DNA of 64,000 nt. Source: Leucocoprinus leucothites. Lineage: Eukaryota > Basidiomycota > Agaricomycetes > Agaricales > Agaricaceae. The translations under genes and the position numbers were made by a program. Location of the stretch: assembly GCA_013368445.1 (NCBI GenBank), contig JAACJO010000009.1:124001-188000 (forward strand), read 5' to 3'. Positions 24,001-36,670 of the stretch are shown here, piece by piece (position 1 is the first letter of the stretch; each line of letters begins with the position of its first letter). The notes beneath the pieces are model-generated. The model saw only the letters and a program-made list of their open reading frames with translations, was not told where the DNA came from and did no database searches.

Positions 24001-24826
24001 GGAGATGATCAGCATCGTGAGGAAATGTGATGGAAGTGGTTCAACTCACTGAAACCACGAGTTTGCCATACTCGCCAACGATCTTTCAGAGAGGATCAGC
24101 AAAGGGCAGAAATGGATAGATAAGGTATACGCACCACACCCTTCTCGCAGCACTCAAGCAAGCCACCAAATTTCAAGCCCATCCACGACCTTGTAGCCGC
24201 GCGTTTAAAATCGCCAATCGCCGCCTCCTCCCTCATAATCTCCACATCCAACCCTCTAATCTCCTCCCTTAGCCTATTCAACGTATCATTCTGCTGCATG
24301 AGGTTCTTATGCTCTGGTCCCATCTTCTGCAGCTTCTTTTCTGCGGAATCGGCTTTGGACATGACGCCCCGGCGTCGACGCCGTAGGTCATCAAGTTGTT
24401 CTTCTCGTGTTCTGATTGCTTTGAGCTGTTCGCGCATAGTGTGCCCGTGCGAAGCATATTGCGAGACTGCGGAGGTGAAGTGTGTAATGATCGTGGTGGA
24501 TGCGCTGAGGATGTTCTATGGTATGATGATCGTGTGAGATGAATAGGGCAAGGTAGACGTGGTATGGTAATGTATATTCACCCCTAGGTCGTCACCTTCG
24601 CCAAGACCCCATGTTTTCAACGCCTCTGATGCTCTTGAGAAGTCCGCGGCGAGCTTTTGAAGTCTGTAACGGAGTTTAGATGAATGATCATTGCCACATG
24701 GATATGGAAGCGACCGCACGAGATGATGACCGCTTTTTCGGCCGTGATAAGGTCTTGCAGTGGTCTGAGGTCTTGATTACCCGCGAGCGCAGGTATAGTC
24801 GAGTTGTGGGCGATCTTCCTGAACAT
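21100..24826 (-). CDS. Eisosome Pil1/Lsp1-family protein with a very long disordered tail (about 1147 aa)
   Basis: Pil1/Lsp1 proteins form a BAR-like coat on the inner face of furrow-shaped plasma membrane domains (eisosomes). Exons on the minus strand: 24826-24720, 24663-24582, 24515-24135, 24082-24050, 23996-22631 and 22574-21100, summing to 1148 codons with the stop. Residues 1 to about 240 hold the Pil1 core: STIPALAGNQDLRPLQDLI, WGLGEGDDLG, REQLKAIRTREEQLDDLRRR, PEHKNLMQQNDTL, SWMGLKFGGLLE and VGEYGKLVV. After PEDETQPGLPRNPYF come roughly 880 residues rich in S, P, G, Q and A, with poly-Q and Gly-Ala runs and no recognisable domain. Family members are commonly about 300 aa, so the tail is unusual. 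The ATG at 24826 is the first in frame; a non-canonical or spliced start further 5' is possible. Confidence 0.9.
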
Positions 24827-25287
24827 TGTGGGAGAGATTAAGCAGAGAGCTCGTGATGCAGTGCAGAGCACCGAGGCTGCGCACGCGGAGTGACATCACA
24901 TTCTCACACTCGAAATCTATTACAACAACTTATTTCAAAAACTTGAGTCCGCCTCCATACATTGACGGAGGGTCATACTACTACCACACTCTCCATGCCT
25001 CTATATATGCACGAATCGGGTAGCCGGCCTTTGCTATCACTCCCGTGATTAATCACTAACAAGAAAGTTTTCCACCTCCGCTTCCCCAATTCCAAGGTCT
25101 TCGTAATTCTCGTCACTCTGAGCGCTCACTGACATTCTGTTAGCCGCCTGTTTTATGAAAGCCTCGCCTCCACACGCCGCAATGTGACACCTTAAATATA
25201 TACTTGCAGAAACATTATAGACTGTGTCTTCCCAGTAGCTTATGCGATTTGCGAATTCCCTTTGACCTTCTCGCCCCTACAATCATC
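24827..25287. other. Divergent intergenic region
   Basis: About 460 bases between the divergently transcribed Pil1-like gene and the membrane protein gene, expected to hold both promoters. A pyrimidine-rich stretch lies around 25070-25100 and the string taaatatatac sits at 25193-25203, about 85 bases before the chosen start of the membrane protein gene. Confidence 0.4.
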
Positions 25288-26158
25288 ATGTGGATGTTAC
25301 TTGGCCTTATACTCATCTCGCCTGACAGCTGGTCGAACGCGCGAGACCTGTCCCCCCACGATCTCCTCCGTCTATTTGTATACGCTCTATATTTCCTCAG
25401 GCAAAATATCTGGCTTGATCAGCTATACGGGACCTTAGCAGCATCTGCCCCTCCTGGATTGCTCGAGGCAATTCCTTTTCTCGTATACGAGGCCCTAGCA
25501 ACATTCTGGGGATGCCTTTTAGATTTTAGCGACGTGTACATGATGTATATGACGTCCCTTAGTAACGTCGACCTTGAAGAAATAGGGAGAGCCAGGTTAT
25601 TCGAGTTGAGGGTCAGCCGGAAGCTGGATATAGGAGTAGGAAGGGAGATCGTCTGGGCATGTTGGATCCGGAAACATTGGCTCAAGGCGGTTGCATTTGC
25701 ACTAGCATGCAGGAACGCTTATGGTAAGTAAGTGAATTAAGCTTTGCCATATGGCGCTAACCCAACTACATTTCATTACGAATATCATAGTCTACTACCT
25801 CCTCCGATCAACCTTCCTGGGTGAAACCATTGCTACTACTCAAGCAATCCTCACATGGCTTTATCCAGGTATCACATACATAATATGGCGCAACATGATC
25901 ACCATCCGATGGGGACTGCTATTGATTTACCTTGTAGCAGTCAACTTGTCGATCTATTGGAGCATGAGATGCTTACCGGAGAACATCCAATCTGACACGG
26001 CACAACGGGAAAAATTGAAGCTCCGAGCCTTCAATGCGGCCTACTGCCTACTCACCGGAGAAGAACTCAACACTACACGCTCCCTCCCTAACCCAGCACT
26101 CACTCAAGGCGCCTTAATTGCGGAAGGTTGTAGATTGGTACTCGGTGAGCGAAAATAA
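25288..26158 (+). CDS. Multi-pass membrane protein of unknown function (267 aa)
   Basis: Not recognised. Exons 25288-25723 and 25791-26158 give 268 codons with the stop; the intron has a gtaagt donor and ends tatcatag. The start MWMLLGLILISP is the first ATG in the frame and begins a hydrophobic helix. Other hydrophobic stretches are LLRLFVYALYFL, AIPFLVYEALATFWGCLL, LKAVAFALACRNAY and WGLLLIYLVAVNLSIYW, so four or five membrane segments are likely. The C-terminus is polar and about 65 residues long. The segment 25868-25939 could also be read as an intron (gtatca to gtagcag), but read-through keeps a plausible helix and the frame. It lies about 130 bases upstream of the kinase gene on the same strand. 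Confidence 0.55.
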
Positions 26159-26286
26159 ATCTTCCGTGCGTTTCCAGAGACTTCATTATTAATGTCGATC
26201 GCTGGGGGCACTCAGTTCAATGTAACATTGTCAACCAACTCCTCACATCCAGCAACGCGACCGCTATTCCTTCTCGAGTCTTCGCT

Positions 26287-28010
26287 ATGCAGGATACCGC
26301 AGCAGCAAGCATGCTTCTTCCAATACTAACTAGAATAGCCGACGATGACTCGCTCTACACAAATTTACTTCACCTCGAAGGAGAGAAAATACAGGTGGTA
26401 CTCGACATCTTGCAAAAGGTGCGCCAGTCTCGTGATAAATCTCATACCAGCACATCGTATTCACCCGAATCAGGTTTCGGACAGCCAGAAAGCATCAGAA
26501 GACCTGAGAGACTCCGTACACTACGCGATAATGCGCTTATGCGCCACATATGAGGTTCTCCCTCGTCGTTTAATCCTGCGAGGCTGTCGCCTTGAAGCAT
26601 CCGACTACACGGCAATCGGCGGGTTTGGAGAAATTTGGAGGGGTTCGTACGGGATCCTGAGTATCTGTATGAAAATTCCCAAACCCGCTCAACAGAATAA
26701 TCAGGATCAGGGTATCTTGAAAGTAAGTCTTCACCGAGCAGCGTTCCACTCCAGTCCACATCGTAGAACTCACATATGATGTAAAGAGTCTCAAACGGGA
26801 AGCTATTATTTGGAGTCGACTCAGACACCCCAATGTTTTACCGTTTTATGGAGTCTACTCCCTCGAGAGCTCGCCTCAGCGAATGGCTCTGGTTTCTCCC
26901 TGGGAGGAAAACGGGAACATAAATGACTACCTGAAGAATCACCCGGAAACAGCCCACTTTCCTATGGTAACGTCCCTTACGCCATCTCCAGTCAACTCTT
27001 CCCGTTAACTTCAGTCTCACGCAGATTCTGGAAATCACAGCTGGCCTGAAATATTTACACGAACACAATATAGTGCATGGGGACCTTAAAGGAGTACGTC
27101 CCACTCTTCCCCAATCAAAAATCTATACCTGATGGACATTCACTAGGCAAACATACTCGTATCGAATACCGGTTCTGCCCGCCTCGCAGATTTCGGCATC
27201 TCACTTCTCCTCAACCCGCGTTCCCAGCTGTCAACCCCAGAATCAATCAATACTAGTGTATCCCAAGCACGCGGCACCTTGCCTTGGATGGCACCTGAAC
27301 TCGTAATACCACCGAACGGTAGCAGGAGCATATCTATGCCCACATTAGCAAGTGATGTCTACTCGTTGGCGTCTGTGATATACGAGGTACGTTCGTACAG
27401 CTCAAACTTGCTCCGATGTTCAGACTAAGCGATTGCTGGATAATCGCCAACAGGTCCTAACTGGAAAAACCCCATACTACGAAGCTCCCAGTGTGGAGAA
27501 CATCATGTTTAAGAGAATTCGTCATAGAACGCCTCTCAAACCATTGTCATTCAAGGAACTGGAACTTTCAGAAGAGATATGGGAGATTATGGAACGCTGT
27601 TGGTCGCCAACTTCCGATGACAGACCACCGCTTTTTGAAGTCGCTCAAACGTTGAACAGCATTACTCCCACTGAGTTGACGCAGACACGCATCTCCTTGT
27701 CTCAAGCCATCCAACAAAGCACTGGTTCTTCGCCCCGACAAGAGGACCAGCCGGATGATTCTATTGATATTAATATCGTGCAACCTTCGACGGTTCCTTT
27801 ATCTGAGAATATCCTCATTCGTGAATACGTGGTAAGAATCATCTTTTGTATTCCTAGATCGCACACTGAGAGCTAGAGGACTTCTAGTTCGCACACCTCA
27901 TTAAATTTGTTCAACAACAGCTGCAGAAGGAAACAGCTCTGCTTGCACAAAACATCACACCAACAACGAGCCGTGACGGTCGCAATGCAGTGGCTACTAT
28001 CGTGGCTTGA
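26287..28010 (+). CDS. TKL-like serine/threonine protein kinase (456 aa, seven exons)
   Basis: A protein kinase with all main motifs. Exons 26287-26418, 26474-26722, 26787-26966, 27025-27093, 27147-27386, 27454-27831 and 27888-28010 are all in phase 0 and sum to 457 codons with the stop. The first 75 or so residues are a helical N-terminal region. Then come the glycine loop IGGFGEIWRG, the beta-3 lysine in ICMKIPK, LRHPNVLPFYGV, the catalytic loop VHGDLKGANILV (HGD instead of HRD), the DFG motif in LADFGIS, the activation-segment end GTLPWMAPE, DVYSLASVIYEVLTGKTPY and the final lobe CWSPTSDDRPP. HGDLK is typical of the TKL-like kinases expanded in agaricomycetes, where substrates are mostly unknown. 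A tail of about 100 residues rich in S, T and Q ends in a short helix. Probably active. Confidence 0.9.
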
Positions 28011-29341
28011 GATGTCTCTAGGGGCTAGGAAAGCTACCCTCCGACTTGTTCGTGGTGTAGGCTTTCTTCATTAGAATTTCGAAGCGCCCATTCGGACTTG
28101 ATGGTTAGTTGATAGTTTGGGTAGACAGCTTCTTTTGTTGGATGTACGCGATGATAGAATCCATTTAGTCACTCATTCATGTTTTCTTACGGGGTGATGG
28201 TCCTGATAAAATCCGTTGGACTGAAAGCATCGTATTCCGCCGCTTTCGATCAATGGAGAATCGCCACATGTAGAAAGATCGAAGATGGGTTCGAGCAAGT
28301 CTCGATCGTGAAGTGTTCGAACTTCGTTCCACCCCCCACTCTTCCTCATGACACATTTAGACTCTCACGCTCCTCTGTCCACCACTCTGCATTGCGCTTG
28401 CACTCCGCACACCACTGGATACACATATCTCGTGGCAGCTTGCCAGATAAGAGTATTGTGTTTATTGTGGTACTGCGCATGGAACCTGAAGGAAGTTTCA
28501 TGCAATTGAAGAGAGTTGAGGCGTATCACACCGGCAGGTGTCGTGGAACAGTATTTGGAAGAAATCGGCTTTGAGTACATTGCTACCGTGTACGAGATTA
28601 AACAGATTCATTAAAGTAATAAACTTGATTTACTCGACCTTTCCAACGAAATTATCTGTGGTTTGCTCAAAGGCACAGATTAGGACAGTGACATCATCGT
28701 TCCCACAATCTCCTGAAGCGTGACTCGCCGAAATACTCACGCAGCCCTCTCCCCGTTCCCTATCCAGATTCTATTTCCGATGCTGTTTCTGAGAATAGCC
28801 TTTCTGATCCAAACTTGTATCATCTCGAGCCTCGATGATGTGCTCGTTCTCTCGGCGTAACTTGACAGCTCAGCGTCGATTCAGACTATCACGGCTGTTG
28901 GCTTTTCGGATCTATGCGCAGCAGGGTAATGTCGCGACATGATGCATGTTTTCCTGTTGTTTTATTTATGGAACTACTGGCTTTTTTCACCGTGGCGACG
29001 CTGGGCGGTGACTCAGTGAAGTTATTCTGTCGCCCATATCTTCATACCACCCCTCATCCGGTTCTCGAGTGCGACCGGATCTTCCTTCCTCCCGGTACTG
29101 TGCCATTGTGTAGGAAAATCTTAGAAAAACTGCGTCATTTCCTCGTTGTCCGCACGTGCCTCTATTCGACTATATCAGCCTGCTTGCGGAACCCCTCTAC
29201 CCAGCTTCAGGGAATCTGACCCTTGACCCTCGACACTGCTACCCCACACTTTTACTCCAACGGCATTGGCGATGACTACTCAAGGTTCGTTCAACGTCCG
29301 CGATCTTCTTCGGCCCTGACCGAACATCCACCCTGTCTCTA
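28011..29341. other. Intergenic region with one doubtful small ORF
   Basis: A plus-strand frame from an ATG at 28179 to 28574 (131 codons, starting MFSYGVMVLIKSVG) has no recognisable domain, no clear introns and a histidine/serine-rich middle; I give it little weight. A second plus-strand frame at 28914-29219 (101 codons, MRSRVMSRHDACF) is equally unsupported. A short ATG-initiated frame at 29271 lies just upstream of the next gene and could be an upstream ORF in its leader. Confidence 0.3.
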
Positions 29342-30387
29342 ATGTCTGACGCCACACATCCTGCAGACATTCCGCAAGGTTCCGCAGTCAAAACCACCAT
29401 TACGACCACCCTCCCCTCTGTTAATCAAGTCCGCTACATCCTTCTCACTCTAGGTCTCCCCTACGAACTCACCGACATCATCCTTACCTACGCCGAATAC
29501 TATGCTCTGCACACTACAAAACGTGCCACTCACCTACGAATCCAAGCTTCAAGTGAATACTTGAATAACGCGAAATGGATTTACATGATTTCCGATCCTG
29601 TACCCGAGGTGTGTAGAGAGGACGGGCAAGTTGTTCCTACGAAGGTTCAGTCGGTGAGATTCCAAATGCGGAGTTGCGATCAAGGATGGGGTGGATTTTC
29701 AGAGGGCAAAAGTATGGCAATCATTCCTCACACTATCCTGAACCACCATCATCTAATCACGATTTTTGTAGACACCTATCGGAACTCGTATACCTGGTTC
29801 GAAACCTCCATTCTCCGCCCCCGCTCCTTCTCATCCTCCCCCACCTCCTCCCTCATCTCTCCCTCACCTCCACAATGGATCACCACACTCACAACCCAGC
29901 CAATCAACTACACCTTTGACCTCTCGTCCCCGTCCTCCCCGCCACCCTCCCCCATCACCTCTCCCTCCTCTAATGGCGACAACACCGCAGCAATCGAATA
30001 CACCGAAATTCTTTCTCCATACAGACGCAGAGCTAAACGCTGGCTCGTCCAAATGAACGTCCAGGCTTCGCGTCACATTCGGACACACACGGTTACCTGG
30101 TCTCAGTCTTCAGCCATCGAGAGAAAGGCAAGGGAAAGTAGCGGTGATTCCCTGCGTGGTGTACTAGAGCCCGAGTATGACGAGAAAATGGGAAGCGGGC
30201 GTGGGTTCGGGTTTGTTGATAATTTGCAAGCTGGAGATCGGATTGCGCTCGTTGCGAGGGCCTTGGTGAGATCTTCTTTTCTTTTTCTCTCCTGAGGTTA
30301 CTGGGTGTTAATGATGTTACTTTATAGTATCCTGGTTGGGAGCACAACGTTTACGAAGCAGAGATTGAAGTTGCCTACCAGACTTAA
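29342..30387 (+). CDS. Conserved fungal protein of unknown function (LPYELTDIILTYAEYY type)
   Basis: Function unknown. It begins MSDATHPADIPQG; an F-box-like start LGLPYELTDIILTYAEYY lies at residues 38-55, followed by FQMRSCDQGWGG, TYRNSYTWFE and, after a low-complexity S/P stretch, AKRWLVQMNVQASRH. After the intron 30266-30327 the last exon reads YPGWEHNVYEAEIEVAYQT. This block order occurs in widely distributed uncharacterised ascomycete and basidiomycete proteins, as far as I recall. Between GWGG and TYRNS the segment 29706-29771 (66 nt) starts GCAAAAG and ends TTGTAG. It looks like a GC-AG intron that is also an in-frame, stop-free 22 codons, so both forms are possible. Without splicing it the protein is 327 aa, with splicing 305 aa. 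Confidence 0.75.
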
Positions 30388-30789
30388 AGTACGCCGCATC
30401 ACCTTGAGCGGGAGATATCACATACTTCCGCAGTTCTTGTCTTCTCGTCTCGACTCACTCGCTTTTGTGTGGGTGTTATGCATCACCACCGTCACCCCTA
30501 AATTTCCTTTTTCGGTTTCCTTCCTCATGTACATGTAATTACGGGCATGTCCATGCTCTCCAGAAAGTCTGTATTGCAGCGCATCTTCTGGAGAGGAGCG
30601 GCAACCCGAATGTTCATATGTCCCTCGTAGTAATGTAGGACGTGGCGCGTCATAAAGTCTCATATTCCATGAGCTATCGCTTGGTTTTGTAGGCCGCAAA
30701 TTATCATGCACTACTCAAGGAAGAAGCGAACTCGAGAGTTAAGGATACTTATGTGAAGTACAAACAAAAATCTTTTGAAGATATAAGAG

Positions 30790-30876
30790 TGACCACCGCA
30801 GGGGTCGAACCTGCAATCTCCTGATTACGTAAACTTATGGTCGTAGTCAGACGCGATGCCATTTCGCCAGGCGGCC
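30790..30876 (-). tRNA. tRNA-Arg (ACG) with a 15-nt intron
   Basis: The minus strand folds as a cloverleaf. The acceptor stem is GGCCGCC with GGTGGTC (two G-U pairs) and the discriminator base is A. The D-stem is GCGA/TCGC, the anticodon stem TCTGA/TCAGG, the variable loop AGATT, the T-stem GCAGG/CCTGC and the T-loop TTCGACC. The anticodon loop CTACGA-A gives anticodon ACG (Arg, expected to be edited to ICG) and is interrupted after position 37 by 15 nt at about 30826-30840, the usual place for nuclear tRNA introns. The mature length is 72 nt. It lies between the 29342 gene and the MFS gene. Confidence 0.92.
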
Positions 30877-31323
30877 CTGTCAAGTATTTTCAGGCGTCTA
30901 TCATTGTCAGGTGCTTAACGCCAGAGACTTTTTTCGTTGTTGGACTCCGATGGCACAATCTGTTCAAGATGCTCCGGGAACAGCTTTATATGAAACAAAT
31001 ACCATATTCACAGCGCAGATGAACCTAGTTATCTCTACTGAATGGGATGAGCCGGACATCGTAGATAGTGGATCGTGACATCTCAAGGGATGGTGCTCGC
31101 GCTAGAGCGGCGATAGTAGATCTGGTGGGGTTTGAAAGGTGTTGTAAATTTGGAAAATATACTGCTTCTGGAGGAAAGTGTAGAACAGTGGAGGGAAAGA
31201 TTGATCGGAGTTGGACGGAAAAAGGGCTACTCGACATAGGTGTGTACAATATGGTGTACAAGATTTGAAGCAAAGGCTCGAGAGTAAACCAAAACAGGGA
31301 GGGGAAGAGACGATCTCATCCAC

Positions 31324-33823
31324 TTATACCTTTTCGCTACTCTTCTCATTTTCGGATACACGTGCATCAGTCGACCTTGGACTGGCTTGGGCCTCTTTAT
31401 GTCCAGGAACACCTACACCTCTGAACATGACAAGCGAAAGGAGAGACCCAAGCACAGCAAACGCACAACACGTCCACTGTGCCGATCTATAGCCCCGAAC
31501 ACTATCATCTCCTTGGCCCAAGTCCGATGACACGCGATGAAAAACAACCGTTGATATCGTAACGCCTACTGATGTTCCTAGCTAAAGGGAGATGTTGGAA
31601 ATTGCGCGAATGGACAAATCGAAAGCGACTGAGGTTCAAGACGTACCTGTACCATCGTCTGGAATAAAGCTCCTGCAAGACTCTGTTCATGTGGCAACGA
31701 GATCTTGGCAATATAAAGTGACCCAGCTGTGAACACGAAGTCGACACCAATGACCGAGAGGACTGTCGCAGGAAAACCAAATGCCCAATACGTCGCCTTG
31801 GGGTCAATGAGAGCGAAAAGGATACATGCACTTGCGGTGCTTAAAGTTCCAATGGCTAAAAACACCGAAAGTCAGCGAAGAAAGGAATGAACCATTCAGA
31901 ATACAGCCCCACTTGTGATTACAATCATGGGTATATGGGCAGCCATTACGCCCACAAACGTATTGCACATAATCCCAACAACGAACATGGGCAACAGGCG
32001 GACGACTACCTCTAGTGGTCTAAGGTTCGTGCAATCCTGATAATAGAGCTGCAAAGACGACAGAAGTTAAGAGCACGAATCAAGCCGATTTGCTACAACA
32101 GCTTACCTGCACCCAGACCAACCAAGAATTGAAAGCCGCCCACGTTAAAAACGCGATAGACATGACTGCCGAAAAACGTCCCTTCGCACGGGCCCAGAGG
32201 GAAATCTTCATTAATGGAGGTGGAAGTTTATCGCTCCACCTATCGATCAGACCCGAGAGCTTTCCTGGTCGTCCCGCAGAGTCACCAAGCCCATCATGAT
32301 TTGAGTCTGATTCGGTTTCACGTTTGGCTAGTCTCCTGTTCTGCGCCTCTTCTAGAATCCACTGCCAAAAAATAAAAGTACCCGCTAGTAGTACCCCCAC
32401 AACGAGTAGAGCAATGATATCTGTCATAATATTGATGGGCGTTGATCAATCAATTATTAGAAGCCAGATCTCGAACCGGTGAAAGAGAGTTCCGAGATGT
32501 GGGACTTACAGCTTGTTGACCATTTATTTGGTGCTTCTTCGCCTTCTCCCAATACGAACAAGATTAGGACTAGCGCGGCAGTAATTATAAAGGCGCCTAG
32601 CCAGTCTATCTTGTGATCGTCTGCTGAGCCTGGAGTATCCTTATCGATGCAAAAAGCACCTCCGATGAAACAGGCGGCATTAACACCGGCAAAGAGGTAT
32701 AGACTCGATCTCCATGTCTGCCTATGAGAAATATCACTCAGTAGGTCTTCCCCGAGAAGATGAATAGCATTTGACGTACGCAGTCTTCTCTGTTAAGACG
32801 CCTCCCATTGTATTGCCAAAAACTCCTCCGATAGGCGCCCCCGCAGCGAATGTTGCGAATGCGAGAGATCTAGCCCTCGATGGAGGGAATGCATGTGCAA
32901 GAATACCCAACTAAACAGTAATCAGAAGGTCGATGAGGAAGGAAAGAAAAACGTGGTGTGGCATCAGCGCGTGTTCTGATGGTGGAGATTGCTTACTGAT
33001 GCTGGAATGGTGGCAGCTGCACCAATACCTTGAATTCCCCGAAGGATGATGAGGGTGAGGATATCTAATTTCGCAAAGGATCATGGAGTGTTGGACAATG
33101 TCAATTTTGAGCTACGCAAAGAGCAGACAGATGGACAGATGAACGCACTGTTGGCAAAGCCAGATCCAAGAGTAAAGATTGCCAGCATTAATGTTCCCCC
33201 CAAGTAAATCTTCTTGCGTCCATACAGATCCGCCAGCCGCCCGCAAACCAGCAACAAGCATCCCTATTGTAATAAGGTTCGATAAACCACAAAGTGAGAC
33301 GTCGGTCGTATATTGAAATCCCCAATTTCCGATGAAATAGAATGAGTGAACAGCAGACAATGAGCAATGAGCGTCAGGTGAGTATCACTGATATCCAGAA
33401 ACAAAGCAGTGTGTTTGCTCACCGAGCTAAGTGGGTAAGCCGATACAACCCACTGTAGTAGTGAGGGATCAGCATCGAACTCCCTTCCGATCGTTGGAAG
33501 TGAAATCGAGACTGAGGTGGTATTGCCGATCTAGTAGGTCGAGCCGAAGGCGTGAGGATGTCAATACAGGGAAATGGACCCGCTGGAGATCGCAAACGTA
33601 CATTGACGATCATGCTAAGTGTCGCAACAAGGACGATGACAAGAGAGGTGAAGAGGCTTCGGTGAACAACACGGTATTCTTCCAGGTGGGTCTGCTTGTC
33701 CGCTGCTTTTTTGGTTTTCTGGCTCTCGTCATTCGAAGGGCTTGGGCTGAACTTTATGAGGTCATGAGATAGTCGTTGATTGTCAACAGTCGAGGTTGGC
33801 GAAGCCCCGCTTGTTGTGTTCAT
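31324..33823 (-). CDS. MFS multidrug transporter, DHA2 (14-helix) type
   Basis: A plasma-membrane proton antiporter-like permease. The start is the ATG at 33823 (MNTTSGASPTS). Checked exons are 33823-33602 and 33530-33423, both in phase 0; about six further short introns interrupt the rest, and the stop is at 31324-31326. Markers in order: LQWVVSAYPLSSG in TM2 region, motif A GRLADLYGRKK in loop 2-3, RRIQGIGAAATIPASLGIL (TM4-5 region), GAPIGGVFGNTMGG matching motif C, then SLYLFAGVNAACFIGG and later AGSLYIAKISLPHEQSLAGA. The C-terminus ends RVSENEKSSEKV and is cytosolic. Substrate cannot be deduced; relatives include drug and toxin exporters and aminotriazole-type permeases. No biosynthetic cluster is adjacent. 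Confidence 0.88.
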
Positions 33824-36670
33824 GGTGTTGAGGGAGAGAGGAGAGAGGAAGTTAAGGGGGAGATCTCGTTTGGCACTTTGGCATATGAAGGTACTGGCAC
33901 TAGTGTGTATTATGTCAAGCCTTGAGGGGCAGCGGGGGTACACCAGAACCGGCGCACCGGAATCCGGAGGATAAGCTGAATTCAAGCCGAGCAAACATCT
34001 TGATCCGCTGGCAGATCAAATGGTCTACAATAACCGCAAGGGCAGACTGCATAATTTTTCCGTAAGGTGTCAGTCACCTGGCCGGGCGGGTTTCAGAGGG
34101 GGCTGTCATGCTCGACAAACAACCATAGGGTTGAAGACTGTCCACAGTGCTAGTGGTAGCTGAACTCAAGCGTGCCAAGGAGCTGAGAAAGAGTGGCGCA
34201 GAAACAGTCCGTAATAAAGCACGAGATTTGCCCAAGCCTAAGATATGTCTTAACATTCCCGAGGAAATAACCCTGCGGCATCTGCGATTGATCATTGACC
34301 AAACGATCACTTGTTGACCCCGGCTGACCCCACGACTCGGCCACGACTCTGGCTCCACGGTGGACACGGATCAGTAATATCCTCTTCGCCGCCTTCTCGT
34401 GGCTTGTCAGCTGAGAAGACCTCAGCTCCGATTTGAAATGAGGGTGACCACATATGGGCCCTCGCGAAGCACCGAAACCATCTCCTCTCCCAATGGGTGG
34501 TGGGGTGCCGTTAAGACATGAGTCATGAAACCCATGCGCATCCTTGGATTATGACGAAAAAGTCGGCGGAGCAGTGGTGCAGTCCTTGGAAAACAGAACC
34601 CCGCGAATGTTGGCTTCCGTATGCTCTTTGCCGTCTTGTTTTTTCAAGGATGTATTACGTGATTGTCACGACAGGGGGTACCTTGACTGTGTAAATCACG
34701 CCAATACGGCCGTTAACGTAAGGGAACTTTCGGTATACATGAGAACAAGAGGGGCGCTTGTGGCGCCTCTTTTGGGTTTAGCTTGACTATTAGCGTGTTT
34801 CTCGACATGCTGGTGCTGCTCTGTTCGAAGAAGCCAGAGTTCTGTGGAACATGACGAATGTCATCATTCAAAAATAACATATATCTCCGATGCAAAAAGG
34901 CCACGAGGCATACTTCAATAATTATTGCTGGGCGCCGTTTCCTGACCGAGGGCGATGACCCGACATTTCTCTTCAACACTTGACCACTGACGAAATAAGA
35001 GGGCTAGATTATGTTGTTATGCCGACTGCAGAACTTTCGGGAAGCCCACGCGCCTGATGACGAGTAGGAACCTGTAGGCTAAGGAACTCGGGAAATTAAG
35101 GGCGTCGAGGCACTCATCAGTTTTGATCCATAGAATAAAAGCAAATTAGCATACAGTACCTAAGGTAGAGCAGAGGTAAAAGAGTGAATACCGCTGCCCG
35201 AAGTCGTCCATATCCGCCGCAATCATTGAATGTGGTCCTGGAAGTGATACTGGGTTAGACACTTTATATCGCCTTATTCACAGCGGAACTGACTATGTGA
35301 GACACAACAAAGCGGCGGATATGCTACCAATCCCTTAGTGGTCAGTAATTCGCAAGCAGTTAGGATGCAGAATTAGGATATCCAAGCAAATTCTCCCATT
35401 TCGCAGCGATGGATAGACAAGCCTCTTGACCCTCGTGTGACGTGTGTAAACAAACGCTGGAGAGGGTGTGTTGTTTTCGAATAGCTCCGTTGGTTGTAAG
35501 CCGCCGCCTCTTGTGAAGCCTAAGCCGCTAGTACATATGTTTGGTATCCCTGTATCGGAACGTTCGGTCAGCTGTGATTGTGCATCCACCTTGAGGCGAA
35601 CCTCCAGTCATTCCGGCCCACTTACAAACTGTACGAATGCCTGCATCGGCCAAATCCCGGTCCATGCGAACATTGTCATGCAGGAGATGCTGCAGCGGTA
35701 GAAGTACGAGGACCTCTGTCAAGCACAATAGCCCTCGGAATGAGCCTGTTCTTGCGATATTCAGCCCCTAACCTCGCTTGAAGTCGATAGTCGACGAAAC
35801 TGATCAGTTCGTTTGGGTGCGGTTGGGTCGGGAAGAACACCAAATTGCAAAGAATGTTAGTTATCATCTGTGCTGGTACGTTGCATTTATGAGTTAACAT
35901 TTAGAGAATAAAAAATTCTCTGGGATCCCATAAAGCCCATAAGGAACTAAAGTCGACATTGGGTTGGTCAAAGACTGAGACTCTGGAGTGCTTCGTGATA
36001 ACATGATAACAAACGAATGGTTAGACTCACGTTCAGTAGATGGTAATTTGGTCATAATGGGGAATTACGATGGGGGTGGTGCTCCAGGTAGACGGCGCAA
36101 AGCATAATTCAGCCATTCAATTCGGAAGGCGATCCCCGAAAGTACGAGAGTTTACTGCTTGCTGTGGCGTGGATGGGAAAATATAGAGAAATTCTGCTCG
36201 CGGTTTCATATCACCCTCGGTCGACTTCACCAATATACACATTTGGAATCGGCCTCGGAACTTCGCTATACACAGGCTCTACCTGCTCGCAAGTGAACAG
36301 TGTACATTCCAAAAGTCGGAAACACCATTTATAAGATGTGCCCGCCTATCCACTGTCCAGTTCGCAAGTGACCGCTCAGGCGATTGCGTTCTAGTTTAAC
36401 ATCCTTGAAATTTGATAGGTGCGTTAGATCGGCACGGAGGAACGTGCTCGATAATGGTAAATAAGCGGGGGTATATTCAGGAAGATAGGATACAACTATT
36501 AAGAAGAAAGCTGATCCCAACAGTCAGAACGTCCAACAGTCCCTAGCAACAAGCACAACTCACCAAATGTCCAGAAAATCCATAACCCAACGAATTAGTC
36601 CAACCATCATGTACGACCCTTACATCAACACAGGAATATTCATGTCAACACAAACTCCATTTTGTCCACT
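33824..36670. other. Gene-poor stretch
   Basis: About 2.8 kb with no supported gene. Open frames are short (up to about 97 codons), overlap on both strands and lack conserved motifs or paired splice signals. No block similar to the accessory repeats was noticed. The left end (33824-34100) should contain the MFS promoter; the right end lies downstream of the Bet1-like gene. Confidence 0.4.

Noticed and set aside
26159..26286. Fusion of the membrane protein gene to the kinase gene via an intron starting at the gtgagc near 26143
   Set aside because: Both genes have good separate starts and stops with in-phase exons; a receptor-kinase fusion is attractive but unsupported.
34074..34367. 97-codon minus-strand frame in the gap after the MFS gene
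   Set aside because: No conserved motif, and a second phase is open over the same bases.
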